Shown one piece after another: positions 1 to 8,343 of a DNA stretch of 56,026 nt. Every line of letters begins with the position of its first letter. Within the stretch, counting starts at the first letter, position 1. The notes under the pieces were generated by a model. It had not been told where the DNA came from, made no database searches, and saw only the letters and a program-made list of their open reading frames with translations. The translations under genes were made by a program, and so were the position numbers. Source of the stretch: a virus; the IMG/VR virus record IMGVR_UViG_3300025128_000046, positions 1 to 56,026 of that record. One strand, written 5' to 3'.

Positions 1-2899
1 CACAAGAATCTCCTACATAAGTGTTAGCAGTTCCTGTTGTTACAGCATCAGCACAATAAGCTCCCACCATAGTATTAGCAGTTCCACCATTATGGTTATT
101 ACCACAGTTATATCCTATGGCAGTTATAGCTGATGATTCATCTTCAGATATTAAAGCATTACCTCCTATCGCCGTATTATTATGTCCAGTTGTTATGGCA
201 GTTCCAGCATTGACACCAGCAAGAACATTATTGTTAGCTGAAGTAATTGCATCACCAGCAGCATATCCTATAGCAATATTACCTCCCCCAGCCACTACAC
301 TATGAAGAGCATTATCACCTACAGCGACATTTCGTATACCTGTAATAGCACCAGCAGCACCAGCGTTATCTCCTATAAGAATATTCTGTCCACCTGTAGT
401 AAGTGCGGCTCCTGCGTTATTTCCTATTATGACGTTTTCAGAAGCAGTGGTCATTGCACTACCAGCATTTTGACCAACAATAACTGATGTAGTACCAGTT
501 GTTATAGCATCACCAGCGAGATATCCAATACAAACATTATTACCCCCTGTCGTGATATACGCTCCAGCAGCATGACCGATAAGTGTATTTGCCGCTGCTC
601 CATTTTGAGTCATACCAGCTTGATGACCCATTGCTACGTTATAATTACCTGTGACCGTTGCACCTAAAGCAGTAGCACCAATAGCTACATTACTAATTGC
701 AGTAGTAATTGCATCGCCAGCAGCATAACCGACACAAACATTGTTATCGCCTGTCGTGATAGCCGTACCAGCCTCATCACCAATAGCTACGTTATAGTTA
801 CCACCTGATTCTATTGAGTTACCTGCATTGACACCTAATGTAAGGTTTGATGTTCCTGCAGAATTTGTTTTAATTGTAGAGTTTACACCAGATGCACCAA
901 TATCAACACCTGCTGCAGTAGTAGCTAATTTTAAAGCATTATCATAATATAAATCTGCTGAACCATCTATATTAAAATCAGCTAATGTTTCAGCACTAGC
1001 TCCTCCTAATAATTTAACTTCTGTACCTGTTGACCAAATTAAAAGAGAACCAGTTCCATCTTCTTTTATATATGAATTACTGCCATCATGATAAATTTCT
1101 AAGTCATCGTCTGTACCTAATAAAATTTTATCACCATCTTGCATACTAAGATTATTATTAAGAGTCATTACTCCTGCAACTGATACAGTGCTTTGTAAAT
1201 GTGTGGCTCCCACAATAGTTGTAGTTCCACCTACTATTAACGCTCCAGAGACTGACACATCATCTTCAAATTCAGCTTTACCTGTTGCTAAGAAAGTTCC
1301 ACCTACTGATGTATTACCAGCTATATTGACAGCCCCACTTACAGATACTGCATCTTCAAAGACTGCTGCACCTGCAACTGTTACCGTAGATGCAAAGTGT
1401 GATGCACCTCCTACACTCAATGTTGATGCTAGACTTACAGCACCAGCTATTGTTACAGTATCAGCAAAGTTTGCTACTCCACCTACACTCAATGTAGATG
1501 CTAGGCTAACTGCACCTGTTACACTTAGAGTCCCACCTATTGATACATTACCACCTACAGCTAAGTCACCTGATACAGATACATCACCATCGTAGGTAAT
1601 ACCACCTCCAGCAAAGAACGTACCACCTATTGATACATTACCAGCTACATCTAAATTACCACTTACTGATACACTATCTTCAAAGATTGCTGAACCAGCT
1701 ATTGTTACTGTAGAGTTAAGTTGTGTAGCTCCACCTACAACTAATGCACCAGAAACTGATACATCATCTTCAAACTCTGCTTTACCTGTAATATTACTTG
1801 TACCACCTATAGATGTATTACCTGTAACATCTAATGTACCACCTACTGTTACATTACTTTTTAAAGCTGCTGCACCTACTACCGTTACTGTAGAAGCAAA
1901 GTTAGCTGCTCCACCTACACTAAGAGTAGATGCTAGACTAACGGCTCCAGCTACTGTAACTGTACCACCTATATTAGTATTACCACTAACAGATACATTA
2001 GATTTAAATGTGCTATTACCTACAAAGTTAGATGTTCCACTAACAGATAATAAACCACCTATATGTATATATCCTGATACAGATACATTATCAACAATAC
2101 CAACAGAAGCCTCTACATTAGTTAAATTTGAACCATCACCATAATAGTAAGCTGCTGTTACATTACCACCAATACACGCATTACCACCTATAATAATATT
2201 ACCACTTACCGATACATCATCTTCAAAGGTAGCTTTACCTACAGCTTTAAGTAGACCACCAACACAAGCAGATGTTGCTACATCAAGTCTTCCACTTACT
2301 GATACATCATTTTTAAACTCTGTCTTGGAAGTAAATGTTCCTGCACCAGCAGCAGCAAAAGTACCACCTACTGATACATTATTTTTAAGTATAGCAGCAG
2401 CTTCTACTGTAACTGTAGATTTAAATGTAGCTGCACCAACAGCCGTTACAGTGCTTTGAAGTTGTGTTGCTCCTGATACTGTTACTGTAGAACCAAACTG
2501 TGCAGCACCACCAACTGATACAGCAGCCTGTAGATGAGTAGCTCCTACAATAGTTGTAGTACCACTTACATATAGATTACCACCTACTGTTGCATTACTA
2601 ACTGATATATTACCTGCAATCGTAGCAGTAACACCTGTAATGTTAGAACCATCTCCATAGAATGCAGATGCACATACTTTATCATCGACATGAAGATTAC
2701 CATCAAGAGATACGTTACCTGTTACAGCAAGAGTCCCTGTAAACTTAGCTGCGCCCGTAGCAAGCTGGAAAGAACTATCAGTTCCATCTCCAGTTTCAAT
2801 AGTTTGAAGACCAGCACTTACGCCAGTATTAGCAGTTACACCAACTTTTAGTAGCTGTTTATAACTATTTGATATTAATTTTCCTGTTAATTCTGTCAT
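1..2899 (-). CDS. Large repeat-rich tail fibre protein (C-terminus cut by window edge)
   Basis: Open frame from the ATG at 2899 that runs off position 1; 966 residues are visible. The N-terminus (MTELTGKLISNSYKQLL) looks like a virion-anchoring segment. Residues of about 80-600 are a long series of short beta-strand repeats of the type VSVGG, STVTVAGA and NVSVSG, suggesting a trimeric beta-helical shaft. A bridge containing LEIYHDGSN follows, then repeats of the NVAIGYAAGDAITTG type, as seen in left-handed beta-roll fibre heads. The start overlaps the upstream gene stop by ATGA. If the contig is circular, the frame continues into the glycine-rich gene at 55290-56026, giving about 1211 residues. 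Function is inferred as host recognition; the repeats are seen directly. Confidence 0.85.
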   Translation of the reverse strand, partial: MTELTGKLISNSYKQLLKVGVTANTGVSAGLQTIETGDGTDSSFQLATGAAKFTGTLAVTGNVSLDGNLHVDDKVCASAFYGDGSNITGVTATIAGNISVSNATVGGNLYVSGTTTIVGATHLQAAVSVGGAAQFGSTVTVSGATQLQSTVTAVGAATFKSTVTVEAAAILKNNVSVGGTFAAAGAGTFTSKTEFKNDVSVSGRLDVATSACVGGLLKAVGKATFEDDVSVSGNIIIGGNACIGGNVTAAYYYGDGSNLTNVEASVGIVDNVSVSGYIHIGGLLSVSGTSNFVGNSTFKSNVSVSGNTNIGGTVTVAGAVSLASTLSVGGAANFASTVTVVGAAALKSNVTVGGTLDVTGNTSIGGTSNITGKAEFEDDVSVSGALVVGGATQLNSTVTIAGSAIFEDSVSVSGNLDVAGNVSIGGTFFAGGGITYDGDVSVSGDLAVGGNVSIGGTLSVTGAVSLASTLSVGGVANFADTVTIAGAVSLASTLSVGGASHFASTVTVAGAAVFEDAVSVSGAVNIAGNTSVGGTFLATGKAEFEDDVSVSGALIVGGTTTIVGATHLQSTVSVAGVMTLNNNLSMQDGDKILLGTDDDLEIYHDGSNSYIKEDGTGSLLIWSTGTEVKLLGGASAETLADFNIDGSADLYYDNALKLATTAAGVDIGASGVNSTIKTNSAGTSNLTLGVNAGNSIESGGNYNVAIGDEAGTAITTGDNNVCVGYAAGDAITTAISNVAIGATALGATVTGNYNVAMGHQAGMTQNGAAANTLIGHAAGAYITTGGNNVCIGYLAGDAITTGTTSVIVGQNAGSAMTTASENVIIGNNAGAALTTGGQNILIGDNAGAAGAITGIRNVAVGDNALHSVVAGGGNIAIGYAAGDAITSANNNVLAGVNAGTAITTGHNNTAIGGNALISEDESSAITAIGYNCGNNHNGGTANTMVGAYCADAVTTGTANTYVGDSC

Positions 2900-3171
2900 A
2901 TTGTGTTCCACCAGTTATCTGTGTCTTCCCATTTGGTTGTTGCTTGTTGCCATGTAAGACCTCTACCACCATCATCAGGTCTTGGGTCACGTATAGCAGG
3001 GTTATCTCGTACATCGGGTACTTTATTTTGTGGGTGATTTTCTAAGTCATACTGTCCTTCAAAACAATCTGGACATGTTATCATGTGATAACTATTTAAA
3101 CGCATTACTCTATGTGGATATACAAACCCACATGTATCACACATTGCTAATGCATTTTTATTACTTGCCAT
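2896..3171 (-). CDS. Small zinc-ribbon-like protein
   Basis: 91 residues. The N-terminal half carries CDTC (about residues 11-14) and CPDC (about 34-37), spaced as a four-cysteine zinc ribbon; the C-terminal half is polar, tryptophan-rich and proline-rich. It sits between a tail adaptor and the fibre gene and overlaps both by one to four bases, so it is translated with the virion genes. No specific function is recognised; a structural or assembly role is inferred from position only. Confidence 0.7.
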   Translation of the reverse strand: MASNKNALAMCDTCGFVYPHRVMRLNSYHMITCPDCFEGQYDLENHPQNKVPDVRDNPAIRDPRPDDGGRGLTWQQATTKWEDTDNWWNTI

Positions 3172-3845
3172 TAAACATACCTTAATCTTGGAACAACCTT
3201 CATAGTTGCTCTTTCTCTATCCTCCTGCATAGCTCTTGCAAGTGTTTCTTCATAGTTTGTTTTTAACATTGTTATTCTACCAGCTTCTACACCAGGTCTT
3301 TTCATTGACATATGATATGCTAGACCGCATGTAAGACAAGGTAAAAACCTTTTTGGTAAATCAGCATTCTGTCCTGCTGACTTATCTACGTCTTGTAGTT
3401 CACTAATAACTTCTATCTTTAAAACATCAGTAGAATTTTCAGGTATAGGCCACAAAGAAAGAACAGGATTAGCTCTTCCTCTACGTATTGAATATTGAGA
3501 AGGTCTTCCTGTTTGTGTTTTATTTGGTATTAATAAATATTCTTCAGGAGATATACGTTCTAGTTGTAAGTCTGTATCATCTCTATTGAGTACAACTTCA
3601 AGAGCATCTACTGTAGAAGAAGATAAATCATAGGCTGTTGTGCTTGCAGCAACAGTTACAGAAGAAACAGAAGTACTCCAGAGAAGAACACCTCTATTTT
3701 GCCAATCCTTTAACATAAGATTTATAGAACGTCTAGCAGAAGCAGGTTCATGACCAAGGGTTTGCTCTCCCCCAATCATTTCCATTGCTTCCTGTATTAC
3801 CTCATCTATGTCAAGATTAAAATTATATGTGCCTGATACTGCCAT
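3171..3845 (-). CDS. P22 gp4-like tail accessory / head-completion protein
   Basis: 224 residues. The opening (DIDEVIQEAMEMIGGE, then SARRSINLMLKDWQNRG) followed by a beta-rich region matches the head-to-tail adaptor proteins of P22-like and related short-tailed phages, which bind under the portal and close the head after packaging. It overlaps the following basic gene by one base (TAATG). A second protein of similar general size and position class lies at 7261-7938. Family assignment is by recalled pattern. Confidence 0.65.
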   Translation of the reverse strand: MAVSGTYNFNLDIDEVIQEAMEMIGGEQTLGHEPASARRSINLMLKDWQNRGVLLWSTSVSSVTVAASTTAYDLSSSTVDALEVVLNRDDTDLQLERISPEEYLLIPNKTQTGRPSQYSIRRGRANPVLSLWPIPENSTDVLKIEVISELQDVDKSAGQNADLPKRFLPCLTCGLAYHMSMKRPGVEAGRITMLKTNYEETLARAMQEDRERATMKVVPRLRYV

Positions 3846-4225
3846 TATTTCCTATACCTTGCTGTTTTCTTAGCTATTCTTTTTGGCTGCTTCACGAACT
3901 GCTTCCCTGCAGCAGTCCCTTTTCTCTTTGCTTTGGTGGTCGCTGCATATTCCTTTGATGACAATGCCTTTATTGCTTTCTCTGGAAGATACCGTTCTCC
4001 TGTCTTGCTGCTTGGTTTCCCTGACTTGGTTCTCCATTTTTGCTTACTCCATTTAGAAAGTTTATTACTTTTTTTCTTTTTACCTGAGTATGTACCACCA
4101 GCATCTTTATAATATTTAACTGCTAGTTGCATAGCTCTTGCTGAGTGTTTACCACCCATCTTACGCTTTGCTCTAGCTTTAGCAGCAGCCCATTTCTTTG
4201 GGTCACGCTTCTTGGCAACTGCCAT
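3845..4225 (-). CDS. Lysine-rich basic protein
   Basis: 126 residues, about one third lysine plus arginine, with GKKKK-type tracts and no hydrophobic segment. It is the first of a run of very basic small genes (3845-7258) linked by one-base TAATG overlaps. Such proteins could bind packaged DNA or be minor virion components; this is inference. No known domain is recognised. Confidence 0.7.
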   Translation of the reverse strand: MAVAKKRDPKKWAAAKARAKRKMGGKHSARAMQLAVKYYKDAGGTYSGKKKKSNKLSKWSKQKWRTKSGKPSSKTGERYLPEKAIKALSSKEYAATTKAKRKGTAAGKQFVKQPKRIAKKTARYRK

Positions 4226-4437
4226 TATTTTCCTACTTTCTTCATTGCCTCTTTATGAGCAGCACCAAAAGTTTTTCCACTTCTCATAGCCTTTCTCATA
4301 CTAGCCATATGTTTAGCAGTATGGTGTTTAGCATGTCTTTGTAGAGTTTGCTTTTGTCTCATTGTAAGAGGTTTAGAAGTTGTCCTCTTTTTTGGTCTTC
4401 CTACTTTAGAACCATATGTACCTTTACCTTTTGGCAT
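4225..4437 (-). CDS. Small basic protein, lysine/histidine-rich
   Basis: 70 residues with an N-terminal GRPKKRT tract resembling an AT-hook-like basic stretch, then a helix rich in His, Met and Lys (HAKHHTAKHMASMRKAMRSG). It is part of the basic-protein run. DNA binding is plausible from composition but unproven. Confidence 0.65.
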   Translation of the reverse strand: MPKGKGTYGSKVGRPKKRTTSKPLTMRQKQTLQRHAKHHTAKHMASMRKAMRSGKTFGAAHKEAMKKVGK

Positions 4438-4438
4438 T

Positions 4439-4732
4439 TTAACACCTCCATCTTTTTCTAGCTTGTCTTAATCTACTGTTAGGATTTTTAGCAGCCTTGG
4501 GAAACTTTTTCATCTGCCCTGCAGACCTAGCACAATATGATTTACGTCTTGCTGCACGTTTACCAGTAGGTTTCTTTTCAGTAACAGCAGTCTTTAATTT
4601 AGAACCAGGATTCTGTCTACGATACTTGGCTACACCTTTCTTGGTCATGCCAGCACCAGCCTTGGTAGGACGTTTCATGCCCCGACCAATGGTAATTCCC
4701 TTCATATTACTTTTTTTTCTTTTGACTGCCAT
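4439..4732 (-). CDS. Basic protein, resembles DUF6321-type phage proteins
   Basis: 97 residues. The segment MTKKGVAKYRRQNPGSKLKT followed by AARRKSYCARSAGQM resembles a family of unknown function seen in marine phages (recalled as DUF6321). It is strongly basic and ends in KRWRC. It starts inside the previous gene (26-base overlap), implying translational coupling. The role is unknown, probably virion-associated. Confidence 0.7.
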   Translation of the reverse strand: MAVKRKKSNMKGITIGRGMKRPTKAGAGMTKKGVAKYRRQNPGSKLKTAVTEKKPTGKRAARRKSYCARSAGQMKKFPKAAKNPNSRLRQARKRWRC

Positions 4733-4904
4733 ATGTATACTTATACTTTTCTTTTAAATATCTTACAAGGTCTTCCCAATAATCATCCCAATATGTATAA
4801 TCTTTTTTAATAGGTTTAACACAACTCTCATCTATTAAACTATAATTATCTTCACCTAAATCTACAGACTCTCTGTATCGTTTTAAAAAATCTTCATCAA
4901 CCAT
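4707..4904 (-). CDS. Hypothetical small protein
   Basis: 65 residues, acidic N-terminal two thirds with many Tyr and Trp, then a lysine-rich tail (GSQKKKK). It starts by a one-base overlap with the gene at 4904-5518. No family recognised. Confidence 0.6.
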   Translation of the reverse strand: MVDEDFLKRYRESVDLGEDNYSLIDESCVKPIKKDYTYWDDYWEDLVRYLKEKYKYTYGSQKKKK

Positions 4905-5518
4905 TAGTACATTTTATCAGAATATTTAGCTTTACCAAAACCTTGTCTAGCTGCACCCACTCCACGAACAGGTCCACCCATATTACGTTTTACTTTACCA
5001 CCACCCATTCTAATTTCAAAACCACCCATTGCATCAAGCTCTGCTTCAGTAGGTAGTTTACCTTTTCCACCAAGACCCATTTCTTCTGCTATAACTTGTC
5101 TTGAAGGTGCATACTCACCTGTAGGAACTAATTTCTTTTTACCATTTTTATCAGTTCTTACTTTAGCTTTACCTTGCATAATAAGTCTACGAGCTTGAGC
5201 CTTAGACATTTTTTCAGGAAGCTGAACTTTGGAAAGCAATGGACCTTGTTCTACAGGTACAGCATCTTCTGGTCCTGTAGCTCTACGTCTTGGCAGAGGA
5301 TTTTTAGTATCAGCTACTTCATCCTTTTTCTGTTGCCTTATTAACTTATTAAGTTCAGATTGTTCAGCTTTTGTACGAACAACCTTCTCTTTCTTTTTAC
5401 GAGCAACAGGTTTCTTAGCTTCAACCTCTGGTTTTGGCTTTGGTCCTCTACGTCTTTTAGGACGCCCTCTTTTTGGTTTAGTTACTTTAGAAACAAGTTT
5501 AGTAGCAAATGATGCCAT
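4904..5518 (-). CDS. Lysine/arginine-rich virion-type protein with GG motifs
   Basis: 204 residues. The N-terminal part is highly basic (KRGRPKRRRGPKPKP), the middle is mixed and charged, and the C-terminal part carries RMGGGKVKRNMGGPVRG. This GG motif, with a basic residue before and an aliphatic or lysine after, recurs in four other late-arm proteins (6065-7258, 14738-17458, 48517-50859, 50862-51587). No enzymatic domain is seen. A virion component is inferred. Confidence 0.7.
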   Translation of the reverse strand: MASFATKLVSKVTKPKRGRPKRRRGPKPKPEVEAKKPVARKKKEKVVRTKAEQSELNKLIRQQKKDEVADTKNPLPRRRATGPEDAVPVEQGPLLSKVQLPEKMSKAQARRLIMQGKAKVRTDKNGKKKLVPTGEYAPSRQVIAEEMGLGGKGKLPTEAELDAMGGFEIRMGGGKVKRNMGGPVRGVGAARQGFGKAKYSDKMY

Positions 5519-5520
5519 AA

Positions 5521-5697
5521 TTAATCCTCTACTTTAAAAGACTTACTTTCATCATAGTTTTCATCAACTACAACATCTTGGGGTGGACCTTTTACATCTG
5601 GTCCTTTTCGTGCTGCCCCATACCCTTGTCCTGTAGGTCTGCCTACAATCTCATCTAGGTTATGAGGACGTTTAATAAGAGTATGGGGTCCAGCCAT
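5521..5697 (-). CDS. Hypothetical 58-residue protein
   Basis: Short frame with ATG at 5697 and TAA at 5521-5523; starts MAGPHTLIKRPHNLDE and ends SKSFKVED. It fills the gap between two late genes in the same direction, and its stop lies two bases from the next start, so it is likely translated. No family recognised. Confidence 0.6.
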   Translation of the reverse strand: MAGPHTLIKRPHNLDEIVGRPTGQGYGAARKGPDVKGPPQDVVVDENYDESKSFKVED

Positions 5698-5698
5698 T

Positions 5699-5854
5699 TT
5701 ATTTCTCCTTTATACATTTTTTATAGATAAACCATGCACCTATACAAATAGCTGCAATAATTACTATACCTATTCCAAGACTACTATCTTCTTGTACAGG
5801 TTTTGTTTCTACTTTAGTAGGTTGTTCTACAACTGCTACAGTTTTCTTATCCAT
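5699..5854 (-). CDS. Small single-pass membrane protein
   Basis: 51 residues from ATG 5854: a polar N-terminal half, one hydrophobic segment (LGIGIVIIAAICIGAWFIY, about residues 26-44) and a basic tail, which predicts N-out, C-in insertion. The start overlaps the previous stop by one base (TAATG). Function unknown; a small envelope protein or virion membrane-interacting peptide. Confidence 0.6.
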   Translation of the reverse strand: MDKKTVAVVEQPTKVETKPVQEDSSLGIGIVIIAAICIGAWFIYKKCIKEK

Positions 5855-6072
5855 TATGATTTCCTCTTTCTACCTTTCTTTGCCATTGCTGCCATTTTCT
5901 TAGGACCATATTTCTTACGACCTATATATGCAGCAAGAGCTTTAGGATTTTTTGCTCCACGTTTCTTTAATTTCGTTGTTAGAGCTTTGAATCTAGCTCC
6001 ACTCCCTAGTTTTGGTTTACGTTTCTTTGGTGACTTCATAATCTGTTGTCTAGCACTAGACCGATTAATCAT
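5854..6072 (-). CDS. Small lysine-rich protein
   Basis: 72 residues, very basic (ends KKGRKRKS), with ALAAYIGRKKYGPKKMAAMA in the C-terminal half. It overlaps the preceding gene by eight bases. It belongs to the run of basic late proteins; a DNA-binding or minor virion role is inferred. Confidence 0.65.
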   Translation of the reverse strand: MINRSSARQQIMKSPKKRKPKLGSGARFKALTTKLKKRGAKNPKALAAYIGRKKYGPKKMAAMAKKGRKRKS

Positions 6073-7258
6073 AACTATTATCGACTACCTGACCACCTGT
6101 CATGCGATAAGTAATGGGTCCACCTTTTTTGTAGCCTTTTATTTTACCACCACCTTTAAGGTCTATCATATCTCCTTCCATAGAAGGTTTTCTTTTTTTC
6201 TTAGATTTAAATGGTTCATAATCTCCAAAAAGCATTGAAGCTGCTGGAGCAAACGTCATTTTAAGTGCGTCTTTAGCTGCCTTTTTTTGACCTGGCCTAT
6301 CAACTTTAGATTCTCTTTTGTCTGCAGATTTACCTGCTGCTCTTAAACCAGAACGCATAGTACCTGTTTTTCCTCCAACACCAATTGCTCTAAGACGTTT
6401 ATTAAGTTCTTTTTCTTTTTCTATTTTACCACCCTTATTTTTCTTTACTACTTTACCACCACCTTTAGCAAATCCCATTTTATTACGAACTGGAGTAGGA
6501 AGCTTTGCTAAACCTGGATTCTTTTTAGTATTTACAGATTTTAAATTACCACCCATATTTTTCTTTACTACTTTGCCACCCATATTCTTTTTTTCTTTTT
6601 TATCACTTAAAAGCTTAATACCTCCTAAACCAGTAGCTCCTGCTCCTGCTCCTATTCCTATTTTTTGACCTGTTGTTAATTTTTTAGGCTTTACATTTTT
6701 TTTAGAAGTTTTTAATTTTTGTGTATTAGCTTTTGGTTTAGTTACTTTTTTAGCAAAAACTCTTTTTGATTTTCCACCAGGACCACCCCTAGATTTCATA
6801 TCAGCAATAGAATCTCTTAATGATTGAATACGAACTCTATTTTTATCTATATATTTAATTCTTTCTTTACCTCTTAAATTATCAGCTTTTTCTTTATATT
6901 CTTTTAAAGCCTTTTCTTTTTTTGCTAAAGCTTTATCAAAATCATTTGCCTTTTTAGCTGTCATTTGATATTCTTTTAAACCACTATCAGCATCTTCAGC
7001 GGTTTGTCCTAGACTTCCTCTTGCTGGTTGCTTTAAATCGCTTGCTGCTTTTCCTTCAGCTTTTCTTGATTTTCTAGCAGCAGGTGTTTTTTGTATCTTT
7101 GCTCCTTTACCTGAAGTAATTTCCCGCATAACACCTGGACCACTATCTTTAGACATGCGAACATTTTTGCCAGTTTCATCTTTACGTGTAGCACTTTTAC
7201 TTTTACCTCTTAAAGCTGAACCTGCTCTACGAACTACGCCTCTTGCTATTCCTAACAT
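6065..7258 (-). CDS. Large lysine-rich protein with repeated GG-K motifs
   Basis: 397 residues, extremely rich in Lys and Gly. About residues 105-160 form a charged helical stretch. The C-terminal half holds repeated short motifs: KKNMGGKVVKKNMGGNLK, AKGGGKVVKKNKGGKIEK, LKGGGKIKGYKKGGPI and YRMTGGQVV. A glycine-rich segment (IGAGAGATGLGGIKLL) is mildly hydrophobic. No known catalytic domain. Lying between adaptor genes, it is inferred to be a virion or ejected protein; its lysines after GG are possible substrates for the acyltransferase at 17442-17894, which is speculation. Confidence 0.7.
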   Translation of the reverse strand: MLGIARGVVRRAGSALRGKSKSATRKDETGKNVRMSKDSGPGVMREITSGKGAKIQKTPAARKSRKAEGKAASDLKQPARGSLGQTAEDADSGLKEYQMTAKKANDFDKALAKKEKALKEYKEKADNLRGKERIKYIDKNRVRIQSLRDSIADMKSRGGPGGKSKRVFAKKVTKPKANTQKLKTSKKNVKPKKLTTGQKIGIGAGAGATGLGGIKLLSDKKEKKNMGGKVVKKNMGGNLKSVNTKKNPGLAKLPTPVRNKMGFAKGGGKVVKKNKGGKIEKEKELNKRLRAIGVGGKTGTMRSGLRAAGKSADKRESKVDRPGQKKAAKDALKMTFAPAASMLFGDYEPFKSKKKRKPSMEGDMIDLKGGGKIKGYKKGGPITYRMTGGQVVDNSYD

Positions 7259-7260
7259 AA

Positions 7261-7938
7261 TTATGGACTCCCTACTTGTAATGTATCAGGACCACCAGCA
7301 GGTGATGCAGCAACTGCCATATCATCTTGGCGTGTCCTTCTAGCTTGGTTTCTAAGTGTAATTATTGCTGCTTCATATTGTTGTTGCCATGAAGCAATTG
7401 TATTCCAATCCTTCATGTACATTGTTGCTTCCATCATTGCAGCATAAAATAAAGCATCATAACAGTAGTTGCTAAAATAGTTTTGCGTTGTAACGCTTGT
7501 TCCTGTAGCTGAAGCAAGAGCTAAAGGTTGTGAAGCTGTTTGTATTTCTCCTGTTACAGTAGATGCAGGAGTTGGTACAATAAATATAGAAGTGTTATTC
7601 TTACGTGCGTAGTAACGAGGTGTACCTGTAGAAGCACTCACAGGCCAGTAGTCATTACAATATTCGATTGTTCTTTGTAACAGATTTGTTTTAATACTGG
7701 AGGCACTGGTTGTAAAGTTTACATTACGAACTATACGTACCCTATCTCCAAGACTTACAACTGCATTACCAGCCGTAAGCGTAATAGCAGTATACTCATC
7801 CAGACCAGCATCATCAATGTCTTTGGTCAGGCGTATTTCTGCCCTGCTAATGAAATTAGGTATCTCATTAGTAAATTCTGTGCCATCATTTTCAGTTGTA
7901 TTAATAATGGCTGATTTTAAATCTGCATAGGTTGCCAT
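7261..7938 (-). CDS. Head-tail adaptor-like protein
   Basis: 225 residues starting at the ATG at 7938, three bases beyond the upstream stop; a longer frame with a ten-residue extension is less likely because AGG and the stop of the previous gene lie directly in front of this ATG. TYADLKSAIINTTEN then FISRAEIRLTKDID is the opening typical of phage adaptor proteins that sit below the portal. A beta-rich core and a long C-terminal helix follow. It follows the capsid gene, consistent with head-completion function. Confidence 0.65.
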   Translation of the reverse strand: MATYADLKSAIINTTENDGTEFTNEIPNFISRAEIRLTKDIDDAGLDEYTAITLTAGNAVVSLGDRVRIVRNVNFTTSASSIKTNLLQRTIEYCNDYWPVSASTGTPRYYARKNNTSIFIVPTPASTVTGEIQTASQPLALASATGTSVTTQNYFSNYCYDALFYAAMMEATMYMKDWNTIASWQQQYEAAIITLRNQARRTRQDDMAVAASPAGGPDTLQVGSP

Positions 7939-7940
7939 GA

Positions 7941-8282
7941 TTAGCCTACGAATGCAGTTAATACACATCCATCAGTAGGACCAGATACACTAACAACACC
8001 ATAGACAGGAACTCCAAGTTCCCCCATATAAATGTCAGTTGCTTCATTGGCAGCTACTTGAAATTTAATTGCAGTACCTTCTGCTGTTTTATTGGTAATC
8101 TGCTTTTGTCCCTTAATTGAATAAGAACCAGCAGCCGTAGCCAATGCGTGTATAGCCAAGATACGAGTTGTTGTAGGCTGTGGGCTATCACCAGCACCAT
8201 TACTTCCTACAGTTGTATCGTCTTCTACATATGTAAGAACTGCATCACCTGTTGCAATTCCAACTTTAATATTTGTTGTCAT
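7941..8282 (-). CDS. Small beta-rich virion protein downstream of capsid
   Basis: 113 residues, nearly all predicted beta strand, with few charged residues. It follows the capsid gene after a stem-loop, with a good ribosome site (AAGGAGA) before the ATG at 8282. Position and composition fit a head decoration or joining protein, but no family is recognised. Confidence 0.6.
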   Translation of the reverse strand: MTTNIKVGIATGDAVLTYVEDDTTVGSNGAGDSPQPTTTRILAIHALATAAGSYSIKGQKQITNKTAEGTAIKFQVAANEATDIYMGELGVPVYGVVSVSGPTDGCVLTAFVG

Positions 8283-8302
8283 GATATCTCCTTATAAGTA
8301 TG

Positions 8303-8331
8303 AGAGAGGTAGCATTATACTACCCCTCTCT
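8303..8331 (-). other. Stem-loop after the capsid gene
   Basis: In the mRNA sense an AGAGA..GGTAG arm pairs with CTACC..TCTCT around a TATAATG loop, with a two-base bulge. It lies between the capsid stop and the next gene's ribosome site. There is no U-run after it, so it is more likely a transcript-end stabiliser or processing site than a factor-independent terminator. Confidence 0.5.
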
Positions 8332-8343
8332 ACTATAGTTGCA

